In this document: one piece after another, positions 49,666-59,779 of the stretch
Layout of the letters: each line of letters begins with the position of its first letter
Numbering within the stretch: the stretch's first letter is position 1
Assembly: GCA_902363825.1 (NCBI GenBank)
Contig: CABJBK010000002.1
Coordinates: 1 to 64,000, forward strand
Direction: 5' to 3'
DNA from: Lachnospiraceae bacterium
GTDB lineage: Bacteria; Bacillota; Clostridia; Lachnospirales; Lachnospiraceae
Length of the DNA stretch: 64,000 nucleotides
Position numbers and translations under genes: made by a program
Notes under the pieces: generated by a model
Seen by the model: the letters and a program-made list of their open reading frames with translations, nothing else
Told to the model about the DNA's origin: nothing
Databases searched by the model: none

Positions 49666-50949
49666 ATGGGAGACAATTACAGTATTGAGACAAAATGTAT
49701 CCAGTCAGGCTGGAAGCCAAAGAAGGGGGAGCCGCGGATCCTTCCAATCTATCAGAGTACAACGTTTAAATATGATACCAGTGATCAGATGGGCAGACTG
49801 TTTGATCTGGAAGAGGAAGGATATTTTTACACAAGACTGCAGAATCCGACCAACGATGCGGTCGCTGAAAAGATCGCGGAACTTGAGGGCGGCGTTGCCG
49901 CAATGCTGACATCTTCCGGACAGGCAGCCAATTATTACGCGATCTTTAATATCTGTGAGGCGGGAGATCATATCGTTGTCTCCAATTCTGTTTACGGAGG
50001 CACGTTCAATCTGTATGGCACGACGTTAAAAAAACAGGGGATTGAATGTACCTTTGTCAATCCAGATGATCCGTATGAGACGCTGTGTGAGGCATTTCGG
50101 CCGAACACCAAAGCCGTATTTGCGGAAACGATCTCGAATCCGTCACTGGTTGTACTTGATATCGAAAAATTCGCGCGGCTCGCGCATGAGCATGGCGTTC
50201 CGCTGATCGTTGACAATACGTTCGCAACTCCGATCAACTGCCGCCCGTTTACCTGGGGCGCGGATATCGTAACACATTCCACGACAAAGTATATGGACGG
50301 ACATGCAATGACTGTGGGCGGCTGTATCGTTGACAGCGGAAATTTTGACTGGATGGCGCACAAAGACAAATTCCCGGGACTTACGACGCCGGATGAATCC
50401 TATCACGGCATCGTTTATGCGGAAAAATTCGGAAAGAAAGCGTACATAACAAAGGCAACCGCCCAGCTGATGCGTGACCTCGGATCAATCCCGTCTCCGA
50501 TGAATGCGTTCCTCTTAAATGTGGGTCTGGAGACACTGCATCTGCGTGTGCCGAGACACTGCGAGAACGCGACAAGAGTTGCGGAGTTTTTAAACGCGCA
50601 TGAGAAAGTTGCGTGGGTAAATTATGCAGGGTTAGAAGATAACAAATACCATGCGCTTGCGCAGAAATATATGCCGAACGGAACCTGCGGAGTTATTTCT
50701 TTTGGTTTAAAGGGCGGCAGAGAAGTAGCGGTTCGTTTTATGGATCATTTGAAACTGGTTGCGATCGTGACGCATGTGGCGGACGCGAGAACCTGCGTGT
50801 TAAATCCGGCGAGCCATACTCACCGTCAGATGACAGACGAACAGTTAAAAGAAGCGGGAATCGAACCGGATCTGATCCGTCTTTCCGTCGGAATCGAAAA
50901 CGCGGATGATATCATTGCGGATTTAAGCCAAGCAATGGAAACGGTATAA
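49666..50949 (+). CDS. metY: O-acetylhomoserine aminocarboxypropyltransferase (sulfhydrylase)
   Basis: This is a 427-residue PLP enzyme of the Cys/Met metabolism family, at the length typical of MetY and longer than MetB/MetC (about 380). YQSTTFKYDTSDQMGRLFDL and YTRLQNPTND are at the N-terminus, and the PLP lysine is in THSTTKYMDGHAMTVGG. It makes homocysteine from O-acetylhomoserine and sulfide. A cysteine-synthase side activity is possible. It starts 15 bases after the CFI-box gene with AAAGGAG. No SAM riboswitch is visible upstream. Confidence 0.93.
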   Translation: MGDNYSIETKCIQSGWKPKKGEPRILPIYQSTTFKYDTSDQMGRLFDLEEEGYFYTRLQNPTNDAVAEKIAELEGGVAAMLTSSGQAANYYAIFNICEAGDHIVVSNSVYGGTFNLYGTTLKKQGIECTFVNPDDPYETLCEAFRPNTKAVFAETISNPSLVVLDIEKFARLAHEHGVPLIVDNTFATPINCRPFTWGADIVTHSTTKYMDGHAMTVGGCIVDSGNFDWMAHKDKFPGLTTPDESYHGIVYAEKFGKKAYITKATAQLMRDLGSIPSPMNAFLLNVGLETLHLRVPRHCENATRVAEFLNAHEKVAWVNYAGLEDNKYHALAQKYMPNGTCGVISFGLKGGREVAVRFMDHLKLVAIVTHVADARTCVLNPASHTHRQMTDEQLKEAGIEPDLIRLSVGIENADDIIADLSQAMETV

Positions 50950-50972
50950 CAAGATAAAGGGGGAAGCGTTCT

Positions 50973-52424
50973 ATGAAAAAAATATTATTTGCCGCATCAG
51001 AGTGTGTGCCATTTATCAAAACAGGGGGACTGGCAGATGTCTGCGGAGCACTGCCGAAAACATTTGACAAAAAGGAATGGGATATCCGGGTGGTAATCCC
51101 GAATTATACCTGTATCCCATGGGACTTCCGTAGCCAGTTTTCGTATGTGACACATTTTTATATGAGCTGTGGATCCTATATCCGGGACAAATATGTCGGA
51201 GTGCTGGAATATGAGCTGGATGGGATCACTTATTATTTCATCGATAACGAAGAATATTTTAACTGCCAGGTTCCTTACGGAGATATCCGTTACGATATCG
51301 AGAAATTCTGCTTCTTTGACAAAGCAGTGCTTTCCATGCTTCCGCTGATCGGCTTTCAGCCGGATATCGTACACTGCCATGACTGGCAGACCGGACTGAT
51401 CCCGGTTTTCCTGAAAAACGAGTTTATGGGTGATCCGTTTTTCTGGAGCATGAAGTCGATCCTTACCATTCACAACCTGAAATTCCAGGGCGTGTGGGAT
51501 ATTGAGACATTAGAAGGCTGCACCGGTTTCCCGAAAGATCTTTTCACACCGGACAAACTGGAATACAAAAAGAACGGAAATATGTTAAAAGGCGGTCTGG
51601 TTTACGCGGATTATATCACCACAGTGAGTGATTCCTATGCGATAGAGATTCAGTCTCCGGAGTACGGAGAGGGATTAAACGGTCTTCTTTACGCGCGCAG
51701 ACTGGATATGCAGGGAATTGTAAACGGAATCGATTATGACGTTTACAATCCGCGCACGGACGGAAAGCTCTATGTCAACTATGATGCATCGGATTTCCGG
51801 AAGAAGAAATGGCAGAATAAGACGAAACTGCAGCAGGAACTCGGACTTACCGTGGACAAGAAGAAATATATGATCGGACTGATCTCAAGACTGACCGATC
51901 AGAAGGGATTAGATCTGATCCGTTATGTCATGGATCGGGTTACGGACGAATTTACACAGTTCGTAGTGATCGGAACCGGAGATCCGCAGTATGAAAACAT
52001 GTTTCGTTCCTACGCATGGAAATATGGAGACCGCATTTCCGCGAATATCTGTTATTCCGATGACCTTGCGCATAAGCTGTATGCGGCGGCAGACGCGTTC
52101 CTCATGCCTTCGCGTTTTGAGCCGTGCGGACTGACACAGCTGATCTCGTTCCGCTATGGAACCGTTCCGATCGTCCGCGAGACCGGCGGTCTGCGGGATA
52201 CGGTAAAGGCATACAATGAGTATGAAAACAGTGGAGACGGATTTTCCTTCCGCAATTACAACGGCGAGGAAATGCTTAACATCATCAATTATTCCAAACA
52301 TATCTATTTTGATAAGAAAAAACAATGGAACCAGATGGTGGACCGCGGAATGGCAAATGACTATTCCTGGAACCGCTCGAGAGGACGCTACGAAGAGATC
52401 TACGATTATCTGATCAACCGTTAG
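50973..52424 (+). CDS. glgA: Glycogen synthase (ADP-glucose type)
   Basis: This is a 483-residue GT5 glycosyltransferase. The N-terminal ADP-glucose motif reads KTGGLADVCGALPKTF; HCHDWQTGLIPVFLKN and the C-terminal SRFEPCGLTQLISFRYGT complete the active site. It elongates alpha-1,4-glucan chains in glycogen storage. It lies 23 bases after metY, but no other glg gene is nearby. AAAGGGGGAAGC precedes the ATG, and a strong terminator follows the stop. Confidence 0.95.
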   Translation: MKKILFAASECVPFIKTGGLADVCGALPKTFDKKEWDIRVVIPNYTCIPWDFRSQFSYVTHFYMSCGSYIRDKYVGVLEYELDGITYYFIDNEEYFNCQVPYGDIRYDIEKFCFFDKAVLSMLPLIGFQPDIVHCHDWQTGLIPVFLKNEFMGDPFFWSMKSILTIHNLKFQGVWDIETLEGCTGFPKDLFTPDKLEYKKNGNMLKGGLVYADYITTVSDSYAIEIQSPEYGEGLNGLLYARRLDMQGIVNGIDYDVYNPRTDGKLYVNYDASDFRKKKWQNKTKLQQELGLTVDKKKYMIGLISRLTDQKGLDLIRYVMDRVTDEFTQFVVIGTGDPQYENMFRSYAWKYGDRISANICYSDDLAHKLYAAADAFLMPSRFEPCGLTQLISFRYGTVPIVRETGGLRDTVKAYNEYENSGDGFSFRNYNGEEMLNIINYSKHIYFDKKKQWNQMVDRGMANDYSWNRSRGRYEEIYDYLINR

Positions 52425-52452
52425 TCTGTCGTATAATTTTAGAAAAAATGGA

Positions 52453-52487
52453 AAAGACTAGAAGTATCATGCTTCTGGTCTTTTTTT
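52453..52487 (+). terminator. Terminator after glgA
   Basis: AAAGACTAGAAG pairs with CTTCTGGTCTTT around TATCATG and is followed by TTTTTT. Confidence 0.82.
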
Positions 52488-52500
52488 ATTTATCATGTCT

Positions 52501-52543
52501 GTGGGAAAATGGAACCGCGTCTGCGTGGATATCCATTTGACGG
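52501..52543 (+). repeat. 43-bp dispersed palindromic repeat, copy 3
   Basis: It begins GTGGGAAAATGGA and ends ATCCATTTGACGG, with the same length and conserved ends as the copies at 8611-8653 and 14076-14118. It lies between the glgA terminator and the TepA gene. Similarity with copy 2 runs on into CTGCGGATC. Confidence 0.75.
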
Positions 52544-52590
52544 CTGCGGATCGGAAGCGGGAAAAATTAAAATAGCAGGAGGAAATTTTC

Positions 52591-53343
52591 ATGGACGATC
52601 AGAGCTGTCACAGAACAACCAAAACAGAAAAGACGAAAACCACACCGGAAGAAAGACTTAAGGAGGAGGCGGCAAAAGAGGAAAAGATAAAGGAAAGCGG
52701 TCAGCTGGAGCTTACGAATAACCCGGAAGACCATATTTTATACCTGCTCTCGATCATCGGAGAGATTGAGGGACATGAGTGCCTTTCCTCGAACGCGAAA
52801 ACGACCAAGTATGAGCATGTGCTGCCAAAACTTGCGGAAATCGAGGATTCCAGGCGGATCGAGGGCGTACTCATCATTTTAAATACCGTCGGCGGAGATG
52901 TGGAATCCGGTCTCGCGATCGCGGAGATGATCGCTTCGCTCAGCAAACCGACCGTGTCGCTGGTGCTTGGCGGCAGTCATTCGATCGGAGTGCCGCTTGC
53001 GGTTTCAACCGACTATTCCTTTATCGTTCCGTCCGGAACAATGGTCATTCATCCGGTGCGGATGAGCGGGACGGTGATCGGAGCGCAGCCGACCTACGAT
53101 TATTTTAAACAGATGCAGGACCGCATTCTGCATTTTATCGCGTCACACAGCCGGGCGAAAGAGGAAAGGCTTGAAGAAATGATGATGAACACCGGTATGC
53201 TCACCAAGGATCTCGGCACGATACTGATCGGGGAACGCGCGGTGGAAGAGGGGTTGATCAATGCGGTCGGCGGCATCAAAGAGGCGTTTTTCAAGCTGCA
53301 TGAACTGGTGGAAGATAAAGAAAGTTTTAAGAAAAGGAGCTGA
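52591..53343 (+). CDS. tepA: ClpP-fold protease, TepA-like
   Basis: This is a 250-residue protein. A charged N-terminal segment (residues 1-40) precedes a ClpP/crotonase-fold domain. The probable nucleophile Ser lies in GGSHSIGVPLAV, with the His in VIHPVRMSG and TVGGDVESGLAIAEMI forming the oxyanion side. The closest known type is Bacillus TepA (YmfB), a ClpP-like protein linked to protein export and spore signal-peptide degradation. In Bacillus the gene lies near spoIIIE, and here ftsK/spoIIIE follows after uppP. A lone cytosolic protease is inferred. Confidence 0.85.
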   Translation: MDDQSCHRTTKTEKTKTTPEERLKEEAAKEEKIKESGQLELTNNPEDHILYLLSIIGEIEGHECLSSNAKTTKYEHVLPKLAEIEDSRRIEGVLIILNTVGGDVESGLAIAEMIASLSKPTVSLVLGGSHSIGVPLAVSTDYSFIVPSGTMVIHPVRMSGTVIGAQPTYDYFKQMQDRILHFIASHSRAKEERLEEMMMNTGMLTKDLGTILIGERAVEEGLINAVGGIKEAFFKLHELVEDKESFKKRS

Positions 53344-53371
53344 TGACAAATTTTTGGAAATATGCTAATAT
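53343..53371 (+). promoter_or_regulatory. Possible promoter of uppP
   Basis: ATGACA (53343-53348), a 17-base spacer and TAATAT (53366-53371), 78 bases upstream of the start. Confidence 0.45.
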
Positions 53372-53448
53372 AGATTAGTATGGAAAAAAATATGCGGAAA
53401 TTCAATAGATAAAAATAATGGAAATACGGATAAGAGGAGGCTTTCAAT

Positions 53449-54324
53449 ATGTCGTTATTGGAATCGATTTTAATGGGAATCATTCAGGGAGTGACGGAGT
53501 TCCTTCCGGTCAGCAGTTCCGGTCATCTTGCGATCTTTAAGGCGTTATTTCATATAGAAGAACCGGGAATGTTGTTTGACGTGCTGCTGCATATCGGTAC
53601 ACTGGTTGCGGTATTCATTGTATATTTTAAGGATCTGTGGCGGATGATCGCAGAATTCTTTTTGATGCTGCGGGATTTCTTTTGCAATGTGGGGATCTTT
53701 TTTAAGAACCATTTCGGAAAGGAAAAGGATGCGTATATCCGACTGGTGTCGAATGGTTATCGGAAAATGGATCTTCTCATCATTGTGGCTACGATACCGA
53801 CCGGAATCATCGGGATCGTGAATTCGGATTTCGTTGAAATGGCATCGGAACTGTTGATCGTACCGGGAATCTGTCTGATCATCACAGGTATTCTGCTTTT
53901 GATTGCGGATCATACCAAAGGAGGCAGCAAGACCCCGAAGACGGTGACTTATTCCAACGCGTTTATTGTCGGGATCTGTCAGGGAATTGCGACACTGCCG
54001 GGACTTTCCCGTTCCGGAACTACGATCACGGCGTGTCTTGTCAGCGGTTTTAACCGCAAATTTGCAGTGAAATTTTCCTTTATTTTATCCATACCGGCCA
54101 TTTTAGGCTCCCTGGTCTTTGAATTAAAGGACATTGACCTGTCGCTCATCACATCTGCGGAGATGGTGAATTATCTGGTAGGCATGGTGGTAGCGGGTGT
54201 CGTAGGTTTTATCTGTATTAAGATGATGCTTCTTGTCGTTCGTGAAAAGAAATTTACCGCATTTGCGATCTACTGTTTCATCATCGGGGCGATCTCGGTT
54301 GGAACCTATTTCTATATGGCATAA
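53449..54324 (+). CDS. uppP: Undecaprenyl-diphosphatase
   Basis: This is a 291-residue integral membrane enzyme with about seven or eight membrane segments. The signature motifs EFLPVSSSGHLAIF (with catalytic Glu/Ser) near residue 20 and PGLSRSGTTITACLVSGF near residue 180 are intact. It dephosphorylates undecaprenyl pyrophosphate to recycle the lipid carrier for peptidoglycan and is historically called BacA. AGGAGG precedes the ATG. Length is slightly above the usual 270 because of a longer cytoplasmic loop at about 78-103. Confidence 0.95.
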   Translation: MSLLESILMGIIQGVTEFLPVSSSGHLAIFKALFHIEEPGMLFDVLLHIGTLVAVFIVYFKDLWRMIAEFFLMLRDFFCNVGIFFKNHFGKEKDAYIRLVSNGYRKMDLLIIVATIPTGIIGIVNSDFVEMASELLIVPGICLIITGILLLIADHTKGGSKTPKTVTYSNAFIVGICQGIATLPGLSRSGTTITACLVSGFNRKFAVKFSFILSIPAILGSLVFELKDIDLSLITSAEMVNYLVGMVVAGVVGFICIKMMLLVVREKKFTAFAIYCFIIGAISVGTYFYMA

Positions 54325-54360
54325 AAAATAATCACGAAAATAATTGGAGGCAGATAAGAT

Positions 54361-57033
54361 ATGGCATCGGGAACCGGAAAAAGATCAACAAAGCGGAAGA
54401 GTCCCGGACGCAGGAATAACAGGAGTAAAAAGAAACAGCAGGAAGCGTTTCGAAATGAAGTCATTTTATGGATCGCACTCGCGGTCGCAATCATTTTGTT
54501 CGTGAGCAACCTCGGCTTTGGCGGCGTGGTAGGCGGCATGGTCAGTGACTTCTTTTTCGGAGTGTTCGGGCTGTTGTCCTATATTGTCCCTATTCTGCTG
54601 TTTGTGGGGACAGCGTTTCTTATTTCAAATAAGAAAAACCAGATTGCAGGCATTAAGTTCTTTTCGGGCATTATGCTTGCTGTCTTTTTGTGCCTTTTTT
54701 TCCAGCTGGTTCTGGACAGGGAGGATGTATATTCAGCAAAGGCAGCGTTTGTTTACGCGAGAGCCAATAAGTCCGGCGGCGGATTTATCGGAGGTCTGTT
54801 AGAGGCATTGCTCTGCCCGAACATCGGACTCATCGGTACATATGTGGCAGACATCGCGGTTTTGATCATAAGTTTTGTCCTGCTCACGGAAAAATCGCTG
54901 CTGTCTCCGATGAAAAAAAGCGGACAGGTTATATATGACAGTGCGAGAGAAGATGCGGCAAGACGCCGCGAACTGCATGAGCGGAGACGGGAAGAACAAA
55001 AAGAACGGAGAGAGGAAAAGGCACGCCGTATGGATAAAAAGGCGGTCGGTGTTGCCGTGGATACCAGAGTGCTTCCGAAAAAGGCGGCAGCTGTCTCCGA
55101 TGAAGTAAATGAGATCCGCATGGATGATTATCCGGATTTCCCGGAGGTAAAAGAAGAGGAGCGTATCCCACTGGTATCGGCACAGAAAGCGGAAAGCGAT
55201 CAGATGCAGGAACTGATCCGGAGAGCGGAAGCGGATGCTGTAGCGCCGGCAGAAGATGTCTTTTCGCATATGACGATCTCATATGAAGAACCGGCAGAGG
55301 AAAGATTGGAAGATCCGGTTCCTGACAGTGATTTTATGCAGGAGATCCGCCCGGAATTTGCCGATGCATTTCCGGAGGAAGAGATGCCGCAGGAGCCTTT
55401 TGTGCCGGAACAGATAAAAGCGGAGCCGGAGCCTGTTTATGCGGAAGAACCAGCTGCATCCGTTGAGCACAAAAATCCGAAACAGTCCGCGGAAGAGATC
55501 AACGAGAATATAGAAAAGATCGAGCAGGAGATTCAGGCGAAACCGGTCGAGAAAAAGTATGTATTTCCACCGGTATCACTGTTAAAATACGGCGACAAGA
55601 ATGCTTCGGGAGATTCCAAAGCATATTTGCAGGAAACAGCGATGAAGTTACAGCAGACGCTTAAAAATTTCGGCGTCAATGTAACAATCACAAATGTAAG
55701 CTGTGGGCCAACCGTTACCAGATATGAACTTCAGCCGGAGATGGGCGTGAAGGTAAGTAAGATCGTAAACCTTTCCGATGACATCAAGTTAAACCTGGCG
55801 GCGGCGGATATCCGTATCGAGGCGCCGATCCCTGGAAAAGCGGCGATCGGTATCGAGGTTCCGAACAAAAAGAGCGTTCCGGTTATGTTCCGGGAGCTGA
55901 TCGAATCTCAGGAATTTATAGAGAATAAATCAGCGATCGCGTTTGCGGCGGGTAAGGACATCGGTGGAAAAGTCATCGTCACGGATATTGCGAAGATGCC
56001 GCATCTTCTGATCGCCGGTGCGACCGGTTCCGGTAAATCGGTTTGTATCAACACGATCATTATGAGTATTTTGTACAAAGCGCACCCGGATGATGTCAAA
56101 CTGATCATGATCGATCCAAAGGTGGTAGAGCTGAGTGTCTACAATGGCATTCCGCACCTGCTGATCCCGGTCGTCACAGATCCGAAAAAAGCTGCCGGGG
56201 CGTTACACTGGGCGGTTACGGAAATGACCGAGCGTTATCAGAAATTTGCGCAGTACAATGTGCGTGACATCAAAGGCTACAATCAGAAGGTGGAAGGAAT
56301 TTCCGATATCGAGGATGAGACCAAGCCGCAGAAGATGCCGCAGATCGTGATCATCGTGGACGAGCTTGCGGATCTTATGATGGTTGCGCCGGGTGATGTG
56401 GAGGACGCGATCTGCCGTCTGGCACAGCTTGCGCGTGCGGCTGGTATCCATCTGGTCATTGCAACACAGCGTCCGTCGGTCAATGTCATTACCGGTCTGA
56501 TCAAGGCGAACATGCCTTCGCGTATTGCGTTCTCGGTGACTTCCGGGGTGGATTCCAGAACGATCTTGGATATGAACGGGGCGGAAAAACTGCTTGGAAA
56601 AGGCGATATGCTGTTTTATCCGCAGGGGTATCCAAAGCCGATCCGTGCGCAGGGCGCGTTTGTGTCGGATCGTGAGGTTTCCGATGTTGTTTCGTTTTTG
56701 ACGGAAAATAATGGGGCGGGTGGTGCGTATGACACCAGCATTGAAGAAAAGATGAATTCCGCAAGTGAGAATCCGACCGGCACCATTGATTCCGGTATGC
56801 CATCGGATGACAGAGACAGTTATTTTGTGGATGCTGCAAAACTTCTGGTAGATAAGGAAAAGGGATCAATCGGAATGTTACAGCGTTATTTTAAAGTCGG
56901 CTTTAACCGTGCGGCACGCATTATGGATCAGCTGGAAGAAGCGGGAATTGTGGGACCTGAGGAGGGAACCAAACCGCGTAAAGTGCTGATGACGGAAGAA
57001 GAACTGGCGAATTACATAGAGGAATGTTTATAA
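54361..57033 (+). CDS. FtsK/SpoIIIE-family DNA translocase
   Basis: This is an 890-residue protein. A basic N-terminus ([15 protein letters not shown]) precedes four or five membrane segments within residues 35-180. A variable acidic/charged linker runs from about 185 to 400. The motor follows, with Walker [13 protein letters not shown] at about 552 and Walker [14 protein letters not shown]. The C-terminal gamma winged-helix domain (about 825-890) ends the protein. It pumps DNA through the division or sporulation septum. Linker length and membrane layout fit SpoIIIE/SftA-type proteins; which one cannot be fixed. folD begins 13 bases downstream. Confidence 0.93.
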   Translation: MASGTGKRSTKRKSPGRRNNRSKKKQQEAFRNEVILWIALAVAIILFVSNLGFGGVVGGMVSDFFFGVFGLLSYIVPILLFVGTAFLISNKKNQIAGIKFFSGIMLAVFLCLFFQLVLDREDVYSAKAAFVYARANKSGGGFIGGLLEALLCPNIGLIGTYVADIAVLIISFVLLTEKSLLSPMKKSGQVIYDSAREDAARRRELHERRREEQKERREEKARRMDKKAVGVAVDTRVLPKKAAAVSDEVNEIRMDDYPDFPEVKEEERIPLVSAQKAESDQMQELIRRAEADAVAPAEDVFSHMTISYEEPAEERLEDPVPDSDFMQEIRPEFADAFPEEEMPQEPFVPEQIKAEPEPVYAEEPAASVEHKNPKQSAEEINENIEKIEQEIQAKPVEKKYVFPPVSLLKYGDKNASGDSKAYLQETAMKLQQTLKNFGVNVTITNVSCGPTVTRYELQPEMGVKVSKIVNLSDDIKLNLAAADIRIEAPIPGKAAIGIEVPNKKSVPVMFRELIESQEFIENKSAIAFAAGKDIGGKVIVTDIAKMPHLLIAGATGSGKSVCINTIIMSILYKAHPDDVKLIMIDPKVVELSVYNGIPHLLIPVVTDPKKAAGALHWAVTEMTERYQKFAQYNVRDIKGYNQKVEGISDIEDETKPQKMPQIVIIVDELADLMMVAPGDVEDAICRLAQLARAAGIHLVIATQRPSVNVITGLIKANMPSRIAFSVTSGVDSRTILDMNGAEKLLGKGDMLFYPQGYPKPIRAQGAFVSDREVSDVVSFLTENNGAGGAYDTSIEEKMNSASENPTGTIDSGMPSDDRDSYFVDAAKLLVDKEKGSIGMLQRYFKVGFNRAARIMDQLEEAGIVGPEEGTKPRKVLMTEEELANYIEECL

Positions 57034-57046
57034 GGGAGGAAAAGGA

Positions 57047-57892
57047 ATGGCAAAGTTAATTGATGGAAAGAGGATCTCGGCAGAGATCAAAGACGAGTTG
57101 AAGCGCGAGGTCGCGGAATGGAAAGAGAAAGGAAAAGAAGCGGCGCTTGCAGTGATCCAGGTGGGGAATGATCCTGCGTCCAGCGTTTATGTGCGGAATA
57201 AAAAACGCGCCTGCGAATATATTGGAATAGGATCTTTAAACTATGAGCTTCCGGAGGAGACAACAGAGGCAGAGCTGTTAGATCTGATCGCGGAACTCAA
57301 TGCGAAAAAGGAAGTGAGCGGTATTTTAGTACAGCTTCCACTGCCGAAACATATGGATGAAGACAAAGTGATCCGTGCCATTGACCCGGCAAAGGACGTC
57401 GATGGTTTCCATCCGCAGAATGTGGGGGCGCTTGTGATCGGACAAAAAGGATTTGTTTCCTGCACACCGGCAGGGATCATCGAGCTGCTTAAAAGAAACG
57501 ATATTGAGATCGATGGAAAGCACTGTGTGGTAGTTGGCAGAAGTAATATCGTAGGAAAGCCGATGGCGCTTCTGATGTTACGGGAAAACGCAACGGTCAC
57601 CGTTACCCATTCCCATACCGCAAACTTAAAAGAGATCTGCAAACAGGCGGATATCTTAATTGTCGCGATCGGAAAAAATCAGTTTATTACCGCAGATTAT
57701 GTAAAAGAGGGCGCGGTAGTCATTGATGTCGGAATCCACCGGGATGAAAACAACAAACTTTCCGGAGACGTGAAATTTGATGAGGTAGAACCGCTTGCGT
57801 CTGCGATCACGCCGGTTCCGGGAGGCGTCGGCCCGATGACGATCGCAATGCTTATGAACAACTGTGTAGAAACTATGCGTCATACGATATAA
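57047..57892 (+). CDS. folD: Methylenetetrahydrofolate dehydrogenase/cyclohydrolase
   Basis: This is a 281-residue bifunctional enzyme of the usual length. SVYVRNKKRACEYIGI holds the catalytic Lys region (SxYxxxKxK-type), LVQLPLPKHMDE follows, and the NADP-binding VVVGRSNIVGKPMALLML is at about residues 161-178, with the C-terminal PVPGGVGPMTIAMLM. It interconverts methylene-, methenyl- and formyl-tetrahydrofolate. GGAGGAAAAGG precedes the start. It follows ftsK/spoIIIE by 13 bases, probably by operon read-through. Confidence 0.95.
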   Translation: MAKLIDGKRISAEIKDELKREVAEWKEKGKEAALAVIQVGNDPASSVYVRNKKRACEYIGIGSLNYELPEETTEAELLDLIAELNAKKEVSGILVQLPLPKHMDEDKVIRAIDPAKDVDGFHPQNVGALVIGQKGFVSCTPAGIIELLKRNDIEIDGKHCVVVGRSNIVGKPMALLMLRENATVTVTHSHTANLKEICKQADILIVAIGKNQFITADYVKEGAVVIDVGIHRDENNKLSGDVKFDEVEPLASAITPVPGGVGPMTIAMLMNNCVETMRHTI

Positions 57893-57910
57893 AAAGAAGG
57901 ATGCCTGAAT

Positions 57911-59134
57911 ATGAAATGTGCAAAATGTGGAGCTGAAATCAAAGAAGGCTGTCTGTATTGTTCGGTATGTGGCCATGAAGTACAGATCGTTCCGGATTAT
58001 AATGTACTGGAAGAAGAATTACTGGCGGATATCCTGGATCAGGAAAGCCGAAAAAAAGCAAAACCGGAGGATGCGTCCGCAGAGCGTGAGCGCGTGAAAC
58101 GACAGCCAAAACCGGTACGCGCGGAACATGTGGCACACTGGGAACATAATGAACACAATGGAAAACAGCAGAAGAAGAAAAGCCAACTGGCACTGATCGT
58201 TGGAATTTCATCTACGGGAGCAGCAGTTGCACTGATCGTCATGTTTGCGCTTATGTCATATAATAACAAACATTCGTTTACTTATCAGTATAATCAGGGA
58301 CTTGCGGCGGAAGCGACCGGAGATCATGCGCAGGCGTTAGACTATTTTATCAGGGCAGAGGAAATGGAGCCGGATAATTTAGATGTAAAATTCGAGATCG
58401 CGGATATCTATCTTTCCATGGATCAGAAGAGCAAGGCAATCACCGTATTAGAGGGGATCATAGCGACAGATGACTCGAATAAGAAGGCGTACAAGGAGCT
58501 GATCGGATTGTATGAAGAGGATTCGGATTATGATGCGATCATGGCACTGTATCAGACCGCGGACAGCGACAGTGTCCGCTCGCTGTTTTCAGATTATCTG
58601 GTGTCGGAACCGAAGTTCGGGAAAAAGTCCGGGAATTACGAAGAGAGCATAAAAGTCTCGATCACGGCAGAGGATCAGGCAAAGATCTATTATACCATGG
58701 ATGGAACATCTCCGGAAAAGTACGGAAAACTCTACAGTGAACCGATCGTTTTAAAAGAAGAAGGGGATTATGAGATACAGGCGGTATGCGAAAATGAGAA
58801 GGGATTTTCCAGTGACGTGGTGACCGCAGAGTATACGATCACCTACACGGCACCGGACCGTCCGACACTGCTGCCGGAAGGCGGTACCTATGAAGGGGAA
58901 GGCCAGATGATCACGATCCAGGTTCCTGCCGGATGTAATGCATATTATATCTGGAATAACGCGGAAGACGATTCTTCCTGGGGACGGAGTGAAGTGACTT
59001 CACGATGTACCATGTATATCGAACCGATTCCGATGGCGCCTGGAAACAATGTCCTTGAAGTGTTCACAGTCAGTCCGAACGGAAAGATCAGCAGTCCGGT
59101 AAGACAAAATTATATCTATAACGTAAATCAATAG
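57911..59134 (+). CDS. Zinc-ribbon, membrane-anchored TPR protein with chitobiase-like C-terminal domain
   Basis: This is a 407-residue protein. The N-terminal zinc ribbon has CAKCG and CSVCG, a charged region follows, and one membrane segment lies at about 97-117. Tetratricopeptide-like repeats ([20 protein letters not shown] onward) span about 128-230. A CHB_HEX_C-type beta domain at about 245-305 contains [21 protein letters not shown] further beta-rich part ends the protein. The C-terminal portion should be outside the cell. Function is unknown. The last seven bases of the gene overlap the end of the convergent xpt gene, and no terminator is seen between them. Confidence 0.78.
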   Translation: MKCAKCGAEIKEGCLYCSVCGHEVQIVPDYNVLEEELLADILDQESRKKAKPEDASAERERVKRQPKPVRAEHVAHWEHNEHNGKQQKKKSQLALIVGISSTGAAVALIVMFALMSYNNKHSFTYQYNQGLAAEATGDHAQALDYFIRAEEMEPDNLDVKFEIADIYLSMDQKSKAITVLEGIIATDDSNKKAYKELIGLYEEDSDYDAIMALYQTADSDSVRSLFSDYLVSEPKFGKKSGNYEESIKVSITAEDQAKIYYTMDGTSPEKYGKLYSEPIVLKEEGDYEIQAVCENEKGFSSDVVTAEYTITYTAPDRPTLLPEGGTYEGEGQMITIQVPAGCNAYYIWNNAEDDSSWGRSEVTSRCTMYIEPIPMAPGNNVLEVFTVSPNGKISSPVRQNYIYNVNQ

Positions 59135-59697
59135 AACTCGATGAGATCCTTCTCAAGTCTGGCAATGCGCGCGAGCGCGTAAACGTCGATTCCCTGGGCT
59201 TCCAGTTTCTGACGGCCGGGCTGGAAGGATTTTTCGATCAGGACACCGAGACCTGCGATGGTCGCATTTGCCTTGTGGAGCAGGCGGATCGCACCGGTAG
59301 CGGCTTCGCCGTTTGCAAGGAAATCATCAATGATCAGGACATGGTCAGCTTCACTGATAAAATCCTGGGATAACGTCAGTTCGTAGCTGGTACCTTTGGT
59401 GTAGGAAGTTACGACGGTCTGAAACAGGTTTTCGTTTAAAACTTTGGATGGCTCCTTCTTTAAAATGATCATCGGAACGCCCAGTGCCTTGGCAGTCATA
59501 AGTGCCGGCGCAATTCCGGAGCTTTCGATTGTTACCACCTTGGTAACACCACTGTCTTTAAAATGGGATGCAAGTTCTGCGCCAAGCTGTTCCATCAGCA
59601 TGGGATCTACCTGATGGTTGATAAAACTGTCTACCTTTAAAATATTTTCGTTTACGGCTTTTCCCTCAGCGAGAATTTTTTCTTCTAATAATTTCAC
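59128..59697 (-). CDS. xpt: Xanthine phosphoribosyltransferase
   Basis: This is a 189-residue type I PRTase of the normal Xpt length. [20 protein letters not shown] and [20 protein letters not shown] match Bacillus Xpt, and the PRPP loop is [20 protein letters not shown]. It salvages xanthine to XMP. GTG 59697 is chosen over GTG 59706 because GAGG lies 8 bases upstream. No purine riboswitch is present in the leader, unlike many xpt genes; a stable hairpin at 59731-59763 is there instead. Confidence 0.93.
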   Translation of the reverse strand: MKLLEEKILAEGKAVNENILKVDSFINHQVDPMLMEQLGAELASHFKDSGVTKVVTIESSGIAPALMTAKALGVPMIILKKEPSKVLNENLFQTVVTSYTKGTSYELTLSQDFISEADHVLIIDDFLANGEAATGAIRLLHKANATIAGLGVLIEKSFQPGRQKLEAQGIDVYALARIARLEKDLIEFY

Positions 59698-59730
59698 TCT
59701 AATCACCTCATATGGTTTGTAGTCAAACAG

Positions 59731-59763
59731 GCAGTGCAGTCTGGAAGATCACAGATGCACTGC
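59731..59763 (-). promoter_or_regulatory. Leader hairpin of xpt
   Basis: GCAGTGCA pairs with TGCACTGC over 8 bases, with an inner TCTG/CAGA pairing. It lies between the probable -10 (TATAAT on the minus strand, 59779-59784) and the xpt start. The fold does not match the purine aptamer. Confidence 0.45.
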
Positions 59764-59779
59764 GCATTGCTTATATTCA

